64,000 nucleotides of DNA from Pseudomonas sp. QS1027 (GTDB lineage: Bacteria; Pseudomonadota; Gammaproteobacteria; Pseudomonadales; Pseudomonadaceae), in assembly GCF_002814235.1 (NCBI RefSeq), contig NZ_PHSU01000004.1, positions 310,001-374,000 of the forward strand, given 5' to 3'. How positions within the stretch are numbered: the first letter of the stretch is position 1; the number at the start of each line of letters is the position of its first letter. The notes under the pieces are model-generated. The model did no database searches. It was not told the origin of the DNA and saw only the letters and a program-made list of their open reading frames with translations. The position numbers were made by a program, and so were the translations under genes. Positions 17,636 to 26,311 of the stretch are shown here, one piece after another.

Positions 17636-19041
17636 GCCTGCACCTCGCGCAGTTGCAGGGGTTGCTCTTCGGCGGCCTTGCGCGCCAGGCCTTCGAGCAG
17701 GAAGCGCTGCCAGTTGCCGTGCTGGTTGACGTAGAGGCCTTCATGGGTGAACTCGGTACCGGTCAGGGCCGGTTGGATACCGAGGGTTTCGCTGTTGCGG
17801 GTCGGTCCGGTGACCCATTTGTCATGGCCGCGGGAGATATCGCTCCAGCGCTCCAGGCGAGCCTGGAAGCCGCGCTGGGCTTCACGGAATTCCACCAGAT
17901 CGTCGGGGGTGCCGAGGCCGGAGACATTGAAGAAGTCTTCGAACTGGCGAATACGGTTTTCGCGATCGGCATCGGACTCGTCCTTGACCCCCAGGCAGAA
18001 GCTGTGGATCTCGGTCTTGTTCCAGGCCAGGGGACGAATGATCCGTAGCTGCGAGCTGATCTGGTCGAGGAAGAACATGCTCGGGTAGACGTTCAGGTTG
18101 CGCAGGCGATGCATCATCCACTCGGCCTTGTCCTGGCCATATTCTTCGACCAGGCGCGGCATGATGCTGGCGTAACCGGGGCGCACCGCCGGATTGGGCA
18201 TGTCGCTGAACAGCAGGCTGTGGCCGTTGTTGAAGGAGAACCAGCCGTCGTCGGTCTCGGAGTCCCCGGCGCCCAGCTTGCTGTAGTCCAGGGTGTCGCC
18301 CGAGGCGGCGCCTTTCTCGGCGTTGACCTGCTGGCGATGCTGCACCGTGGCGACGTAGTTGTAGTGCACGGTGCTGACGTGATAACCGTCCAGGCCGTTT
18401 TCGTTCTGCAGCTTCCAGTTGCCGTCATAGGTATAGGACGATTTGCCGGGCAGCACTTCCAGCTCGCCAGTGGCCGACTGCGCCACCATCATGTCGAAGA
18501 ACACCTTGGCGTCGCCCAGGTAGTCTTGCAGGCTGTCGCTGCCGTCGACATCAAGGCTGACGAATACAAACCCCTTGTAGCTTTCGATACGGGCTTTTTT
18601 CAGGCCGCGAGTGGCCTTGTCGAAGCCCTCGGGGTATTCACCCGGCGCCTTGACCTTGACCAGGCGGCCATCGCTCTTGTAGCACCAGGCGTGGAAAGGG
18701 CAGGTGAAGGTCGACTGGTTGCCCTTGCCGACGCGGGTCAGGGTGGTGCCACGATGCTGGCAGGCATTGATCAGGGCGTTGAGGCGGCCTTCGCCGTCGC
18801 GGGTGATGATCAGTGGCTGGCGACCGGCCCGCATCGTCATGAAGTCATGCTTGTGGGCGATCTCGCTTTCGTGACAGGCGTAGATCCAGTTTTTCTCGAA
18901 GATCAGCTCCATCTCGAGATCGAACAGTTCAGGTTCGGTGAACATTTCCCGGGCGATCCGGTAGATGCCCTCCACCGGACGGAAGTCCAGGCAACCCTGG
19001 ATGAAGGTCTGCCATTGGGCGACGCTTTTCGAATAATGCAT
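17632..19041 (-). CDS. antA: Anthranilate 1,2-dioxygenase, large subunit
   Basis: A 469-residue Rieske oxygenase alpha subunit. Rieske ligands are C-Q-H (near residue 93) and C-P-F-H (near 114); the mononuclear iron site is in ENGLDGYHVSTVH (near residues 213-225). The complex turns anthranilate into catechol with release of CO2 and ammonia, linking tryptophan/kynurenine breakdown to the beta-ketoadipate pathway. First gene of antABC, divergent from the AraC-type antR, its expected activator. The leader contains a 10-bp direct repeat that includes the Shine-Dalgarno-like AGG. No catechol genes are in the window. Confidence 0.93.
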   Translation of the reverse strand: MHYSKSVAQWQTFIQGCLDFRPVEGIYRIAREMFTEPELFDLEMELIFEKNWIYACHESEIAHKHDFMTMRAGRQPLIITRDGEGRLNALINACQHRGTTLTRVGKGNQSTFTCPFHAWCYKSDGRLVKVKAPGEYPEGFDKATRGLKKARIESYKGFVFVSLDVDGSDSLQDYLGDAKVFFDMMVAQSATGELEVLPGKSSYTYDGNWKLQNENGLDGYHVSTVHYNYVATVQHRQQVNAEKGAASGDTLDYSKLGAGDSETDDGWFSFNNGHSLLFSDMPNPAVRPGYASIMPRLVEEYGQDKAEWMMHRLRNLNVYPSMFFLDQISSQLRIIRPLAWNKTEIHSFCLGVKDESDADRENRIRQFEDFFNVSGLGTPDDLVEFREAQRGFQARLERWSDISRGHDKWVTGPTRNSETLGIQPALTGTEFTHEGLYVNQHGNWQRFLLEGLARKAAEEQPLQLREVQA

Positions 19042-19044
19042 GAG

Positions 19045-19078
19045 TCGGTACCTGTTTCATCGGGCGAATCGGTACCTG
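19045..19078. repeat. 10-bp direct repeat in the antA leader
   Basis: TCGGTACCTG occurs at 19045-19054 and 19069-19078, a 24-bp period. Read on the minus strand each copy is CAGGTACCGA, so the AGG next to the antA start codon is duplicated upstream. Function unknown. Confidence 0.5.
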
Positions 19079-19309
19079 CATTAAAAGTGGACGTCGACCT
19101 GTCGGTCTATCCGCATAGTTGGCGAAGACAGTCCGGAAATTTTGTGGCCGGTAATCGCCCACTAAATGTCGGAAACAAGGCCGCCTGCTCACGGGATGAC
19201 ACCCGCAGCCCGGCTATTGTGCAAGGATGACTTGGCGCGGGGATTGCTTCTTTACCCGCGAACGTGCCGTCAGAGCGCGTACCGATAAAAGCCTTGTTGA
19301 GTAACGCCG

Positions 19310-20320
19310 ATGAGTAGCAAGCCCGAACATCATTTTCGAGACATCCATGCCGATCACTTCGATCTGGCAGGGGCGCATTCGTGGATGTCGACTATCTGTG
19401 GCCCCCATTTGCTCTATGCGAGCAAACCCGACAGCATTCAGTTCCACCACAGTGGCAACGTGCTCAAATCGATGTCGACCACCCTGGGCATCATCGAATA
19501 CGGCACCGATGTCACGGTGGGGGTCACCGACCTCGACAGCTTCAACAGCTACAGCCTGAGCCTGCCGTTGAGTGGTGAGCAGGAACTGAGCAGGGGCGGG
19601 GTGTTGCTGCGCTCTGATCGTGACCAGGGTGTCATCGTTTCGCCCAACGAGAGCCAGCAACTGAGCATCACCGGCGACTGTCGCAAGCTGCAGGTGGTGA
19701 TCACCCGCAGCGCGATGCGCAAGACCCTGGAAGACATGTTGCAGCATCCCCTGGACAGCGCCCTGCGTTTTGAGCCCGAAATGGATGCGGTGAGCGGGTC
19801 CGTTGCTTCGTGGTGGCGCACGGTCAGGCACTTTATCGAAGAGATGGAGCGCAGTGAGCTGTACGGCCAGTTGCTGTTCAATCGTGATCTGGAGAGTGCC
19901 TTGCTCAAGGGACTGATCCTGTCCCAACCGCATAACTATTCCGCTGAACTGCGCGAGCGCCTGGGGGTGAAACTGCCGCACTACCTGGTTCGTGCCAAGG
20001 ACTTCATTCATGCCCATGCCCGTGATGTGCTGAACCTCGACGATATCGAGGCCGCCGCCGGGGTGTCGCGTTTCAAGTTGTTCGAAGACTTCAGGAAGTA
20101 CTTCGAGATGTCGCCCATGGCTTACCTGAAAAAGTACCGCCTGATGGGTGTCCGCCAGGAAATCCTTGAAGATCGTTCGGCCCGCAATATCTCGCTGATC
20201 GCGATGGGCTGGGGCTTCAGCCACCTGGGGCGGTTTTCCTGCGAATACCGCAAGCTGTTCGATGAAACGCCGAGCATGACCCTGCAGCGGGTCGATGCCC
20301 GGCGTGACAGGTCCTTGTAA
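19310..20320 (+). CDS. antR: AraC/XylS-family activator of anthranilate catabolism
   Basis: A 336-residue regulator with an N-terminal AraC-binding-like domain (residues about 20-200) and a C-terminal double HTH (LNLDDIEAAAGVSRFKLFEDFRKYFEMSPMAY, residues about 243-275, then the second helix pair near 290-320). AntR-type proteins activate antABC in response to anthranilate. The position, divergent from antA across 268 bp, supports the assignment. A truncated nickel transporter gene starts 15 bp after its stop. Confidence 0.88.
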   Translation: MSSKPEHHFRDIHADHFDLAGAHSWMSTICGPHLLYASKPDSIQFHHSGNVLKSMSTTLGIIEYGTDVTVGVTDLDSFNSYSLSLPLSGEQELSRGGVLLRSDRDQGVIVSPNESQQLSITGDCRKLQVVITRSAMRKTLEDMLQHPLDSALRFEPEMDAVSGSVASWWRTVRHFIEEMERSELYGQLLFNRDLESALLKGLILSQPHNYSAELRERLGVKLPHYLVRAKDFIHAHARDVLNLDDIEAAAGVSRFKLFEDFRKYFEMSPMAYLKKYRLMGVRQEILEDRSARNISLIAMGWGFSHLGRFSCEYRKLFDETPSMTLQRVDARRDRSL

Positions 20321-20335
20321 GCGTCACCTGTAGGC

Positions 20336-20662
20336 TTGTTCCCTTTTCTTACCCTGGACGGCCATCTGATGCTGGGCGCCTACGGCTGGGCCTACATGAA
20401 GCCCATTCGCAAGATCTACTACAACATGACGATTACCCTGGTATCGGTGGTGGTCGCCGTGGTCATCGGCACTATTGAGGCTCTGGGTCTGCTCTCGGAC
20501 CAGCTCGCGCTCAAGGGGCCGCTGTGGGATGCCATCGGCAATCTCAACGATCACTTCGGTACCCTGGGCTACATCATCATCGGCATCTTTGTCGCCAGTT
20601 GGGCGCTCTCGGTATTGCTCTACCGCCTCAAGGGTTTTGACATGCTGGAGGTCAAACAGTAA
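20336..20662 (+). pseudogene. 3' remnant of a HoxN/NixA-type nickel/cobalt permease
   Basis: The frame encodes about 108 residues that match only the C-terminal third of the HoxN/HupN/NixA nickel-cobalt transporter family: HLMLGAYGWAYMKPIRKIYY, a long hydrophobic segment, NDHFGTLGYIIIGIFVASW and a final RLKGFD. Family members are about 330-350 residues and carry a nickel-binding HX4DH signature in an early helix; that half is absent here. The similarity begins around base 20350, shortly after antR, so the 5' part was probably lost by deletion or during insertion of the ant locus. A functional small membrane protein is unlikely. Confidence 0.75.
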
Positions 20663-20776
20663 GGCCAATTGAGTGGGTCGCGGGAAGGGAGGTCGATGTA
20701 CGTGGTGCAGGGGGTGGTTTAGGTCATACTAACGGAGCCGATCCAAGGCAGTAGAAAAACAATATCGGAGGCCGTT

Positions 20777-22315
20777 ATGCCTGACCAGCCCGCACTTCGA
20801 AGCCTGTTCGATGACAATCGTTTTCGTTTGTTGGTCGATGCCGTGATCGACTATGCGATCTACATGATTGACCCCCAGGGCACTATCGTCAGTTGGAACA
20901 CCGGAGCCAGGCGATTCAAGGGGTATCTGGAAGCGGAAATCCTCGGTGCACACTTTTCCTGTTTCTACACCCCCGAAGACCGCCAGGCCGGATTGCCCGA
21001 ACGGGCCTTGAATACCGCCATCGTCGAGGGGCGGTTCGAGGGCGAGGGCTGGCGGGTGCGCAAGGATGGCACACGCTTCTGGTGTCATGTGGTCATCGAT
21101 CCGATTCGCGATCCAGAGGGCAACCTGCTCGGTTTCGCCAAGATCACCCGCGATATCAGTGACACGGCCGAAGCACAAAAGGACTTGAAATTGGCGCGTG
21201 AGGCGTTGTTCCAGTCGCAAAAGCTCCAGGCCGTCGGTCAACTCAGTGGCGGTGTCGCCCATGATTTCAACAATCTGCTGACCGTTATCCAGGGTAACCT
21301 CGAATTGCTGCGCAAACGCGTCGATGGCGACCCGAAGCTCTCGCGGCTGGTGGATAACGCGCTGCTCGGGACCGAACGTGGTGTATCGCTGACCCAGCGG
21401 ATGCTGGCCTTCGCCCGGCGCCAGGAACTCAAGACCGAGGCGGTGCAACTGCCTCGGTTGGTGGACAATCTTTTCGACCTGCTCTGCAGTTCGGTGGGGG
21501 ACCAGGTGACGGTTCGGACTGAGCTGACGGAAGGATTGCCAGCGGTGCATGTCGACATCAACCAGTTGGAGCTGGCCTTGCTCAATCTGGTGAGCAACGC
21601 CCGCGATGCGATGCCGGCTGGCGGCACTATTTCGATCAAAGCCGAGGTCCGCGACAAGCTCGCTACGCTGGTGCACGATCAGTACGTGTGCCTGTCGGTT
21701 GTCGACGATGGCGAAGGTATGGATGAACAGACCCTGGCCTACGCAGCAGATCCCTTCTTCACCACCAAGGGGGTGGGCAAGGGCACCGGACTTGGGCTGT
21801 CGATGGTCCATGGGTTGGCGGAACAGTTGGGCGGTCGACTGGTGCTGAAAAGCAGCAAGGGCCAGGGCACCACGGCCGAACTCTGGTTGCCGGTGGACAC
21901 CGGGGCCGCTCCGAGACTGCCGTTGCCAACAGAGGACAGGCACAGGTCGCTGTTCAAACCCATGACGGTCCTGGTGGTCGACGATGACAGCCTGGTGCTC
22001 AACAGCACCATGTTGTTGCTCGAGGACCTGGGGCATCAGGTGATTGGTGCGGCTTCCGGTCTGCAGGCCCTGCAATGCTTCGGGCAATACCCCGGCATCG
22101 ACCTGATGATCACCGACGTGGCCATGCCGCAGATGAATGGGGCCGAGTTGGCCGAGGTCGTGCGAAAACTCTACCCCGAACTGCCGATCATTCTGGCCAC
22201 CGGGTATGCCCAGCATCTGGACGGTCTGGCCGCCAGGCTACCGCGGATCCTCAAGCCCTACAGCCAGTCGCAACTGATGGAAGCCCTGGCGCAGGTGCAG
22301 GTCATGGGTGGATAA
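20777..22315 (+). CDS. Hybrid sensor histidine kinase with PAS and receiver domains
   Basis: A 512-residue protein with no membrane segment: PAS domain (residues about 12-130), coiled linker, HisKA dimerisation domain with the phospho-His in GGVAHDFNN (near 162), HATPase (N-box NLVSNARDAM, G-boxes DDGEGM and GKGTGLGLSMV), and a C-terminal receiver with phospho-Asp in DLMITDVAMP (near 446). It senses a cytoplasmic cue or redox/light signal through PAS. GGAG is six bases before ATG. No response regulator or HPt gene is adjacent, so it is an orphan hybrid kinase; output unknown. Confidence 0.9.
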   Translation: MPDQPALRSLFDDNRFRLLVDAVIDYAIYMIDPQGTIVSWNTGARRFKGYLEAEILGAHFSCFYTPEDRQAGLPERALNTAIVEGRFEGEGWRVRKDGTRFWCHVVIDPIRDPEGNLLGFAKITRDISDTAEAQKDLKLAREALFQSQKLQAVGQLSGGVAHDFNNLLTVIQGNLELLRKRVDGDPKLSRLVDNALLGTERGVSLTQRMLAFARRQELKTEAVQLPRLVDNLFDLLCSSVGDQVTVRTELTEGLPAVHVDINQLELALLNLVSNARDAMPAGGTISIKAEVRDKLATLVHDQYVCLSVVDDGEGMDEQTLAYAADPFFTTKGVGKGTGLGLSMVHGLAEQLGGRLVLKSSKGQGTTAELWLPVDTGAAPRLPLPTEDRHRSLFKPMTVLVVDDDSLVLNSTMLLLEDLGHQVIGAASGLQALQCFGQYPGIDLMITDVAMPQMNGAELAEVVRKLYPELPIILATGYAQHLDGLAARLPRILKPYSQSQLMEALAQVQVMGG

Positions 22316-22406
22316 GAGGTGTTCGATGAGCAGTCCCCGATAGTAAAGTTGCGCCTGAATGAGATCAGCGAGCAAACGACAGCCGCGACTTCGGGGAGCC
22401 TGCACA

Positions 22407-23621
22407 TTGTCAGCAGCCAGTAGCACCAAGGGGGGCAGACCCGACTCTGCATGGACAGTGTTTCTGGTGTTCCTGCGCCTGGGGCTGAGCTCTTTCGGCG
22501 GGCCGATCGCGCATCTGGGTTACTTTCGCGAGGAGTTCGTGGCTCGGCGCCAATGGCTCAGCGAGCAGAGTTATGTCGATCTGGTCGCCCTGTGTCAGTT
22601 TCTTCCAGGACCTGCCAGCAGCCAGGTCGGCATCGGGGTAGGGCTGTCGCGTGCAGGATTGGGCGGGGCTTTCGCGGCATGGGCAGGGTTTACCTTGCCC
22701 TCGGCTATCGTCCTGGTCCTGTTTGCCCAGGGGATGTCCACTTGGGGAAGTGCATTGCCCAGTGGCCTGCCGCACGGTCTCAAGATCGTCGCGGTGGCCG
22801 TGGTGGCTCAAGCCGTCTGGGGCATGGCGCGCACTCTTTGCACCGATGTGCCCCGGGTGACCATTGCTGCGCTCGCGGCCTGCGCCGCCTTGCTGTGGCC
22901 CAACGCCTGGGGACAGATCGGGGTGATCGCCTGTACCGCCGTCATCGGTTTGCTGCTGTTCAAACCCGCTCAGGGTCAAGCGGCGGAGTCTTTGCCGATC
23001 TCGGTCAGCCGGACAGTCGGGGTGATCTCGCTGGTGCTGTTCTTCAGCCTGCTGGTTGGCCTGCCGTTGGCGATCGAGGTCTGGCCTTCATCCGCGCTTG
23101 CCATGGTGAACGCCTTCTACCGTGCCGGTTCGCTGGTATTTGGTGGTGGGCATGTGGTGCTGCCGTTGCTTCAGGCGGCCACGGTGCCCAATGGTTGGGT
23201 CGCCAATGACACGTTTCTCGCCGGCTATGGCCTGGCGCAGGCGGTGCCGGGCCCACTCCTGACCTTTTCGGCTTTTCTCGGCGCCTCCATGAGCGTCCAG
23301 CCTTCCGGTTGGGCGGGCGCTACGCTGTGCCTCATCGCTATTTTCGTGCCTTCGTTCCTGCTGGTGATCGGTGTGCTGCCATTCTGGGAGCCACTGCGCC
23401 ACAGCGTGCGCACCCGGGCGGCGCTTGCGGGGGTTAACGCGGGGGTGGTCGGGTTGCTCCTGGCGGCCTTGTACAACCCGGTCTGGACCAGCGCAATCTT
23501 CAAGCCCGAGGATTTCGGGCTGGCGTTGCTGGCCCTGGTCGCCTTGATGTTCTGGAAGGTTCCGCCCTGGTTGGTGGTGCTGGGATGTGGCTTGCTGGGA
23601 GGCTTGCTGAGCATCGTATGA
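22407..23621 (+). CDS. chrA: Chromate transporter, long-chain ChrA type
   Basis: About 404 residues with two homologous CHR domains: the first begins FLRLGLSSFGGPIAHLGYF, with LCQFLPGPASSQVG; the second has FYRAGSLVFGGGHVVLPLL and YGLAQAVPGPLLTFSAFLG. About ten hydrophobic segments. ChrA proteins expel chromate from the cytoplasm. TTG 22407 is preferred (GGGGAG eight bases upstream and a normal N terminus); an in-frame ATG at 22359 would add 16 unusual residues. No chrB regulator is next to it. It ends against a 10-bp inverted repeat shared with the convergent aminotransferase gene. Confidence 0.88.
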   Translation: MSAASSTKGGRPDSAWTVFLVFLRLGLSSFGGPIAHLGYFREEFVARRQWLSEQSYVDLVALCQFLPGPASSQVGIGVGLSRAGLGGAFAAWAGFTLPSAIVLVLFAQGMSTWGSALPSGLPHGLKIVAVAVVAQAVWGMARTLCTDVPRVTIAALAACAALLWPNAWGQIGVIACTAVIGLLLFKPAQGQAAESLPISVSRTVGVISLVLFFSLLVGLPLAIEVWPSSALAMVNAFYRAGSLVFGGGHVVLPLLQAATVPNGWVANDTFLAGYGLAQAVPGPLLTFSAFLGASMSVQPSGWAGATLCLIAIFVPSFLLVIGVLPFWEPLRHSVRTRAALAGVNAGVVGLLLAALYNPVWTSAIFKPEDFGLALLALVALMFWKVPPWLVVLGCGLLGGLLSIV

Positions 23622-23626
23622 ACGTG

Positions 23627-23653
23627 GACGCCAGTGCCAATGACACTGGCGTC
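23627..23653. terminator. Inverted repeat between chrA and the convergent aminotransferase
   Basis: A perfect 10-bp stem, GACGCCAGTG and CACTGGCGTC, with a 7-nt loop in the 47-bp gap between convergent genes. No T-run follows, so it is a probable bidirectional attenuating hairpin and not a classic terminator. Confidence 0.45.
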
Positions 23654-23668
23654 GCTGGACATGCTGGA

Positions 23669-24883
23669 TCAGCGCAAGGCGCTGCAAAACCGCTGAATGG
23701 CTTCGCAAGCCTGGCGCAAGGAGGCGTCATCCAGCGCATAGGCGATGCGGATGTAGGGGCCGAGCCCGAACGCGCTGCCCTGCACAACGGCGACATCCGC
23801 TTCATCCAGCAGGGCATGGGCGACCTCTTCATCGCTGTGCAGTACTCGCCCTGCGGGTGAGGTGCGACCCATCAGGCCGGCGCAAGAGGCAAAGGCATAG
23901 AACGCACCCGCCGGACTCTCGCATGCCAGTCCCGGTATGTCATTCAGCAACGCCACCATCCAGTCGCGACGGCGCTGGAAAACTGCCCGGCTTTCGTGGA
24001 TGAAATCCTTGGGGCCTTCCAGCGCCGCGAGTGCCGCCTGCTGTGAAACCGAACTCGCTCCCGAGGTCTGCTGCCCTTGCAGTTTTTCCATGGCCGCCAG
24101 CAACCAGCGTGGCCCCGTGGCAAAGCCGATGCGCCAGCCGGTCATGGCATAGGCCTTGGATACACCGTTCATGGTCAGGGTCCGCGGTGCCAGCCTTGGC
24201 TCCACCTGGGCCAGGGTATGGAACGCCTGATCGTCGAAGATCAGGTGTTCATAGATATCATCGGCCAGGATCAGTACCTGGGGATGGGCCAGCAACACAG
24301 CGGCCAGCGCCTGGAGCTCCTCCCGGCTGTACACCGCACCGGTGGGATTGGACGGCGAATTGAGGATCAGCCAGCGGGTCTGCGGCGTGATCGCGTCATT
24401 CAGTGCCGAGGCGGTCAACTTGAAGCCGGTATCGGCATCGCAGACAACGATCCGCGCTTCACCGCCGCACAGCTGGACCATCTCCGGGTAACTGACCCAG
24501 TAGGGCGCGGGCACTATGACTTGATCGCCCTCGTTCAGCGTGGCCGCCAGGGCGTTGTAGATCACCTGTTTGCCGCCGTTGCAGACCAGGGTGTCCTGCC
24601 AGGTGACGTCCAGGCCGTTCTCTCGCCGGAACTTGGCCGCCACCGCTTCACGCAGCGAACGGACACCGGCGACCTGGGTGTAGCGGGTGTGGCCGTGCTC
24701 GATGGCATCAATGGCCGCAGCACGCACATGCTCGGGCGTATCGAAGTCCGGTTCGCCCGCGCAGAGTGAAATGATCGTTGCGCCTTGTGCCCGCCGTTCC
24801 GCCACCCGGTCCATGATCCGGTAGGTCGCCGAAGGTTGCGCGCTGGCCAGGCGTTGGTTCAGCCGTTGAATATCGATGCTCAT
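23669..24883 (-). CDS. PLP-dependent class I aminotransferase
   Basis: A 404-residue fold-type I aminotransferase (aspartate aminotransferase, AT class I/II type). Visible features: CAGEPDFDTPEHV near residue 42, PYWVSYPEMV, NSPSNPTGAVY (near 170), PLP-lysine in NGVSKAYAMTGWRIGF (near 235) and the C-terminal Arg in IRIAYALDD. Start ATG 24883 overlaps the stop of the upstream rraA-like gene by 4 bp (ATGA), so they are co-translated; a longer frame runs into that gene and is rejected. With two RraA-type aldolases in the same operon, it probably deaminates an amino acid to a 2-oxo-4-hydroxy acid for aldol cleavage. Substrate not known. Confidence 0.88.
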   Translation of the reverse strand: MSIDIQRLNQRLASAQPSATYRIMDRVAERRAQGATIISLCAGEPDFDTPEHVRAAAIDAIEHGHTRYTQVAGVRSLREAVAAKFRRENGLDVTWQDTLVCNGGKQVIYNALAATLNEGDQVIVPAPYWVSYPEMVQLCGGEARIVVCDADTGFKLTASALNDAITPQTRWLILNSPSNPTGAVYSREELQALAAVLLAHPQVLILADDIYEHLIFDDQAFHTLAQVEPRLAPRTLTMNGVSKAYAMTGWRIGFATGPRWLLAAMEKLQGQQTSGASSVSQQAALAALEGPKDFIHESRAVFQRRRDWMVALLNDIPGLACESPAGAFYAFASCAGLMGRTSPAGRVLHSDEEVAHALLDEADVAVVQGSAFGLGPYIRIAYALDDASLRQACEAIQRFCSALR

Positions 24884-25542
24884 ACCTTCCTCTGCAGGTT
24901 GTGATAACCGAGTGCGGCCCTGGCTTCTTTCAGGGTTTTGCCTTGGCTGATCAGGGCGCGAATCCCGGCTTCGACCGTTTCGATCTGGCGGGCACAGGCT
25001 GCCACTTCGGCGGCACGGGCACGGGGCACGATCACCACGCCGTTGGCATCGGCGACCACGATGTCGCGGTCGCAAACCCGCGCCGTGCCGATGGACACCG
25101 GCTGGCGGGTCGACTGGACCTGTACGCGGTCCTTGCCGGTGCGCATGAAGCGGCCCTTGCTGAAGATCGGATAGCCGTCCCCCAGCGCCTTGTTCACGTC
25201 TCGGCAAACACCGTCGATGACGGTACCGGCAATCTGTCGTGTGCCGGCGTACTGGGTCATGATGTCGCCCCAGACTGTGCAGTCGGTGCGGCCGTCGTTG
25301 GCCATGACCACCACGTCACCGGGCGCCACGTCCTCGATGAAATCACCCACGGTGCCGGGCGGCACGCTCGCCGACACGTACTGCACGGTGAACGCCGGAC
25401 CGACGATCACCGCGCGGTAGTTGTCCAGGGGCGCGATGCCGAGGCATTGGCCGGGCAGGCCGAGCTTGTCCATGGCGTCGGACACGCCCGGGGTGTCCAG
25501 GCCTTCGAACAGGGCAACCAGTTGCCGATCTTCAAGATTCAT
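24880..25542 (-). CDS. RraA-family protein / 4-hydroxy-4-methyl-2-oxoglutarate aldolase-like (copy 2)
   Basis: A 220-residue RraA/HMG-aldolase fold protein. The Arg-Asp pair used by divalent-metal HMG/CHA aldolases is present in DGVCRDVNKA (near residue 110), together with VMANDGRTDCTVWGD. Members either cleave 4-hydroxy-4-methyl-2-oxoglutarate to pyruvate, decarboxylate oxaloacetate or, as RraA, inhibit RNase E. The operon context with an aminotransferase favours an aldolase. It shares ATGA overlaps with both neighbours. It is only distantly similar to the first copy, so the two may act on different substrates or form a hetero-oligomer. Confidence 0.82.
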   Translation of the reverse strand: MNLEDRQLVALFEGLDTPGVSDAMDKLGLPGQCLGIAPLDNYRAVIVGPAFTVQYVSASVPPGTVGDFIEDVAPGDVVVMANDGRTDCTVWGDIMTQYAGTRQIAGTVIDGVCRDVNKALGDGYPIFSKGRFMRTGKDRVQVQSTRQPVSIGTARVCDRDIVVADANGVVIVPRARAAEVAACARQIETVEAGIRALISQGKTLKEARAALGYHNLQRKV

Positions 25543-26207
25543 CGCGCGGGCTCCACGTAGATGGCTTCGAACTGGGTGTCATGCATCACCTCGGCCACCG
25601 AACGACCGCTGCGCACGGCCTCGACCATGCCGTCCTGGCGACGGGCAATGCGTTCGCCAAGGTCGATCACCTTCTCGATATGGGGAGAGGAGATGAACAG
25701 CGTGCCGCAGTTGTCGGCGATCACATAATCGTCCTCGCTGACGTCGACACCAGCCATGTTGATCGTCACGGCTGCATCGATCTGCACCACGCGATTGCGC
25801 GCGCTGATCATCGTCACTCCACGGCCGTAGACCGGGTAGCCAATCGCTTCGCTGCCGTCGATGTCGCGACTGAAACCGTCGATCACCGTGCCGCGCACCT
25901 GCTTGGCGGATGCGGCATTGGCGAGGATATCGCCCCAGCAGGAGATGCCTTCGAGGCCGCCGGCAATCACCAGCACCCGATCGTCGCTGTCGATCTGTTC
26001 GACCACTGGTGTGATCAGGTGCACGCTCGGCGCTTTATCGGACTTGGGGGCCAGCAGTACGGTACTGGCCCGTCCGACGATTTTCGGGCAGTTCCACAGC
26101 GGACGCAGCCCGACCGTGGCGCCGGGCAGGCCGAGGAAATCGAGCGCATCGGACACGGTGTTGGTGTCCAGCGCCGCCAAGCGTTCCAGCAAACTCTTGT
26201 GGGTCAT
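25539..26207 (-). CDS. RraA-family protein / 4-hydroxy-4-methyl-2-oxoglutarate aldolase-like (copy 1)
   Basis: A 222-residue RraA/HMG-aldolase fold protein, first gene of the operon. Catalytic-type Arg-Asp is in DGFSRDIDG (near residue 115), preceded by ISCWGDILANAA. Start ATG 26207 is chosen because homology begins at once (SLLERLAALDTNTVSDALDFLGLPG); the frame extends further upstream without similarity. Translationally coupled to copy 2 by a 4-bp overlap. A LysR-type gene lies divergently 104 bp away and is the likely regulator. Confidence 0.82.
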   Translation of the reverse strand: MTHKSLLERLAALDTNTVSDALDFLGLPGATVGLRPLWNCPKIVGRASTVLLAPKSDKAPSVHLITPVVEQIDSDDRVLVIAGGLEGISCWGDILANAASAKQVRGTVIDGFSRDIDGSEAIGYPVYGRGVTMISARNRVVQIDAAVTINMAGVDVSEDDYVIADNCGTLFISSPHIEKVIDLGERIARRQDGMVEAVRSGRSVAEVMHDTQFEAIYVEPAR

Positions 26208-26311
26208 GGGGGAGCCCTGTGGTGACGGAGGCGCCCAGTTTCGGTGAGGAAGTTTGATAGGTATATTACTAATCACAGAAGCGTTAGATACGCTGAACCT
26301 ATGGATTAGCC

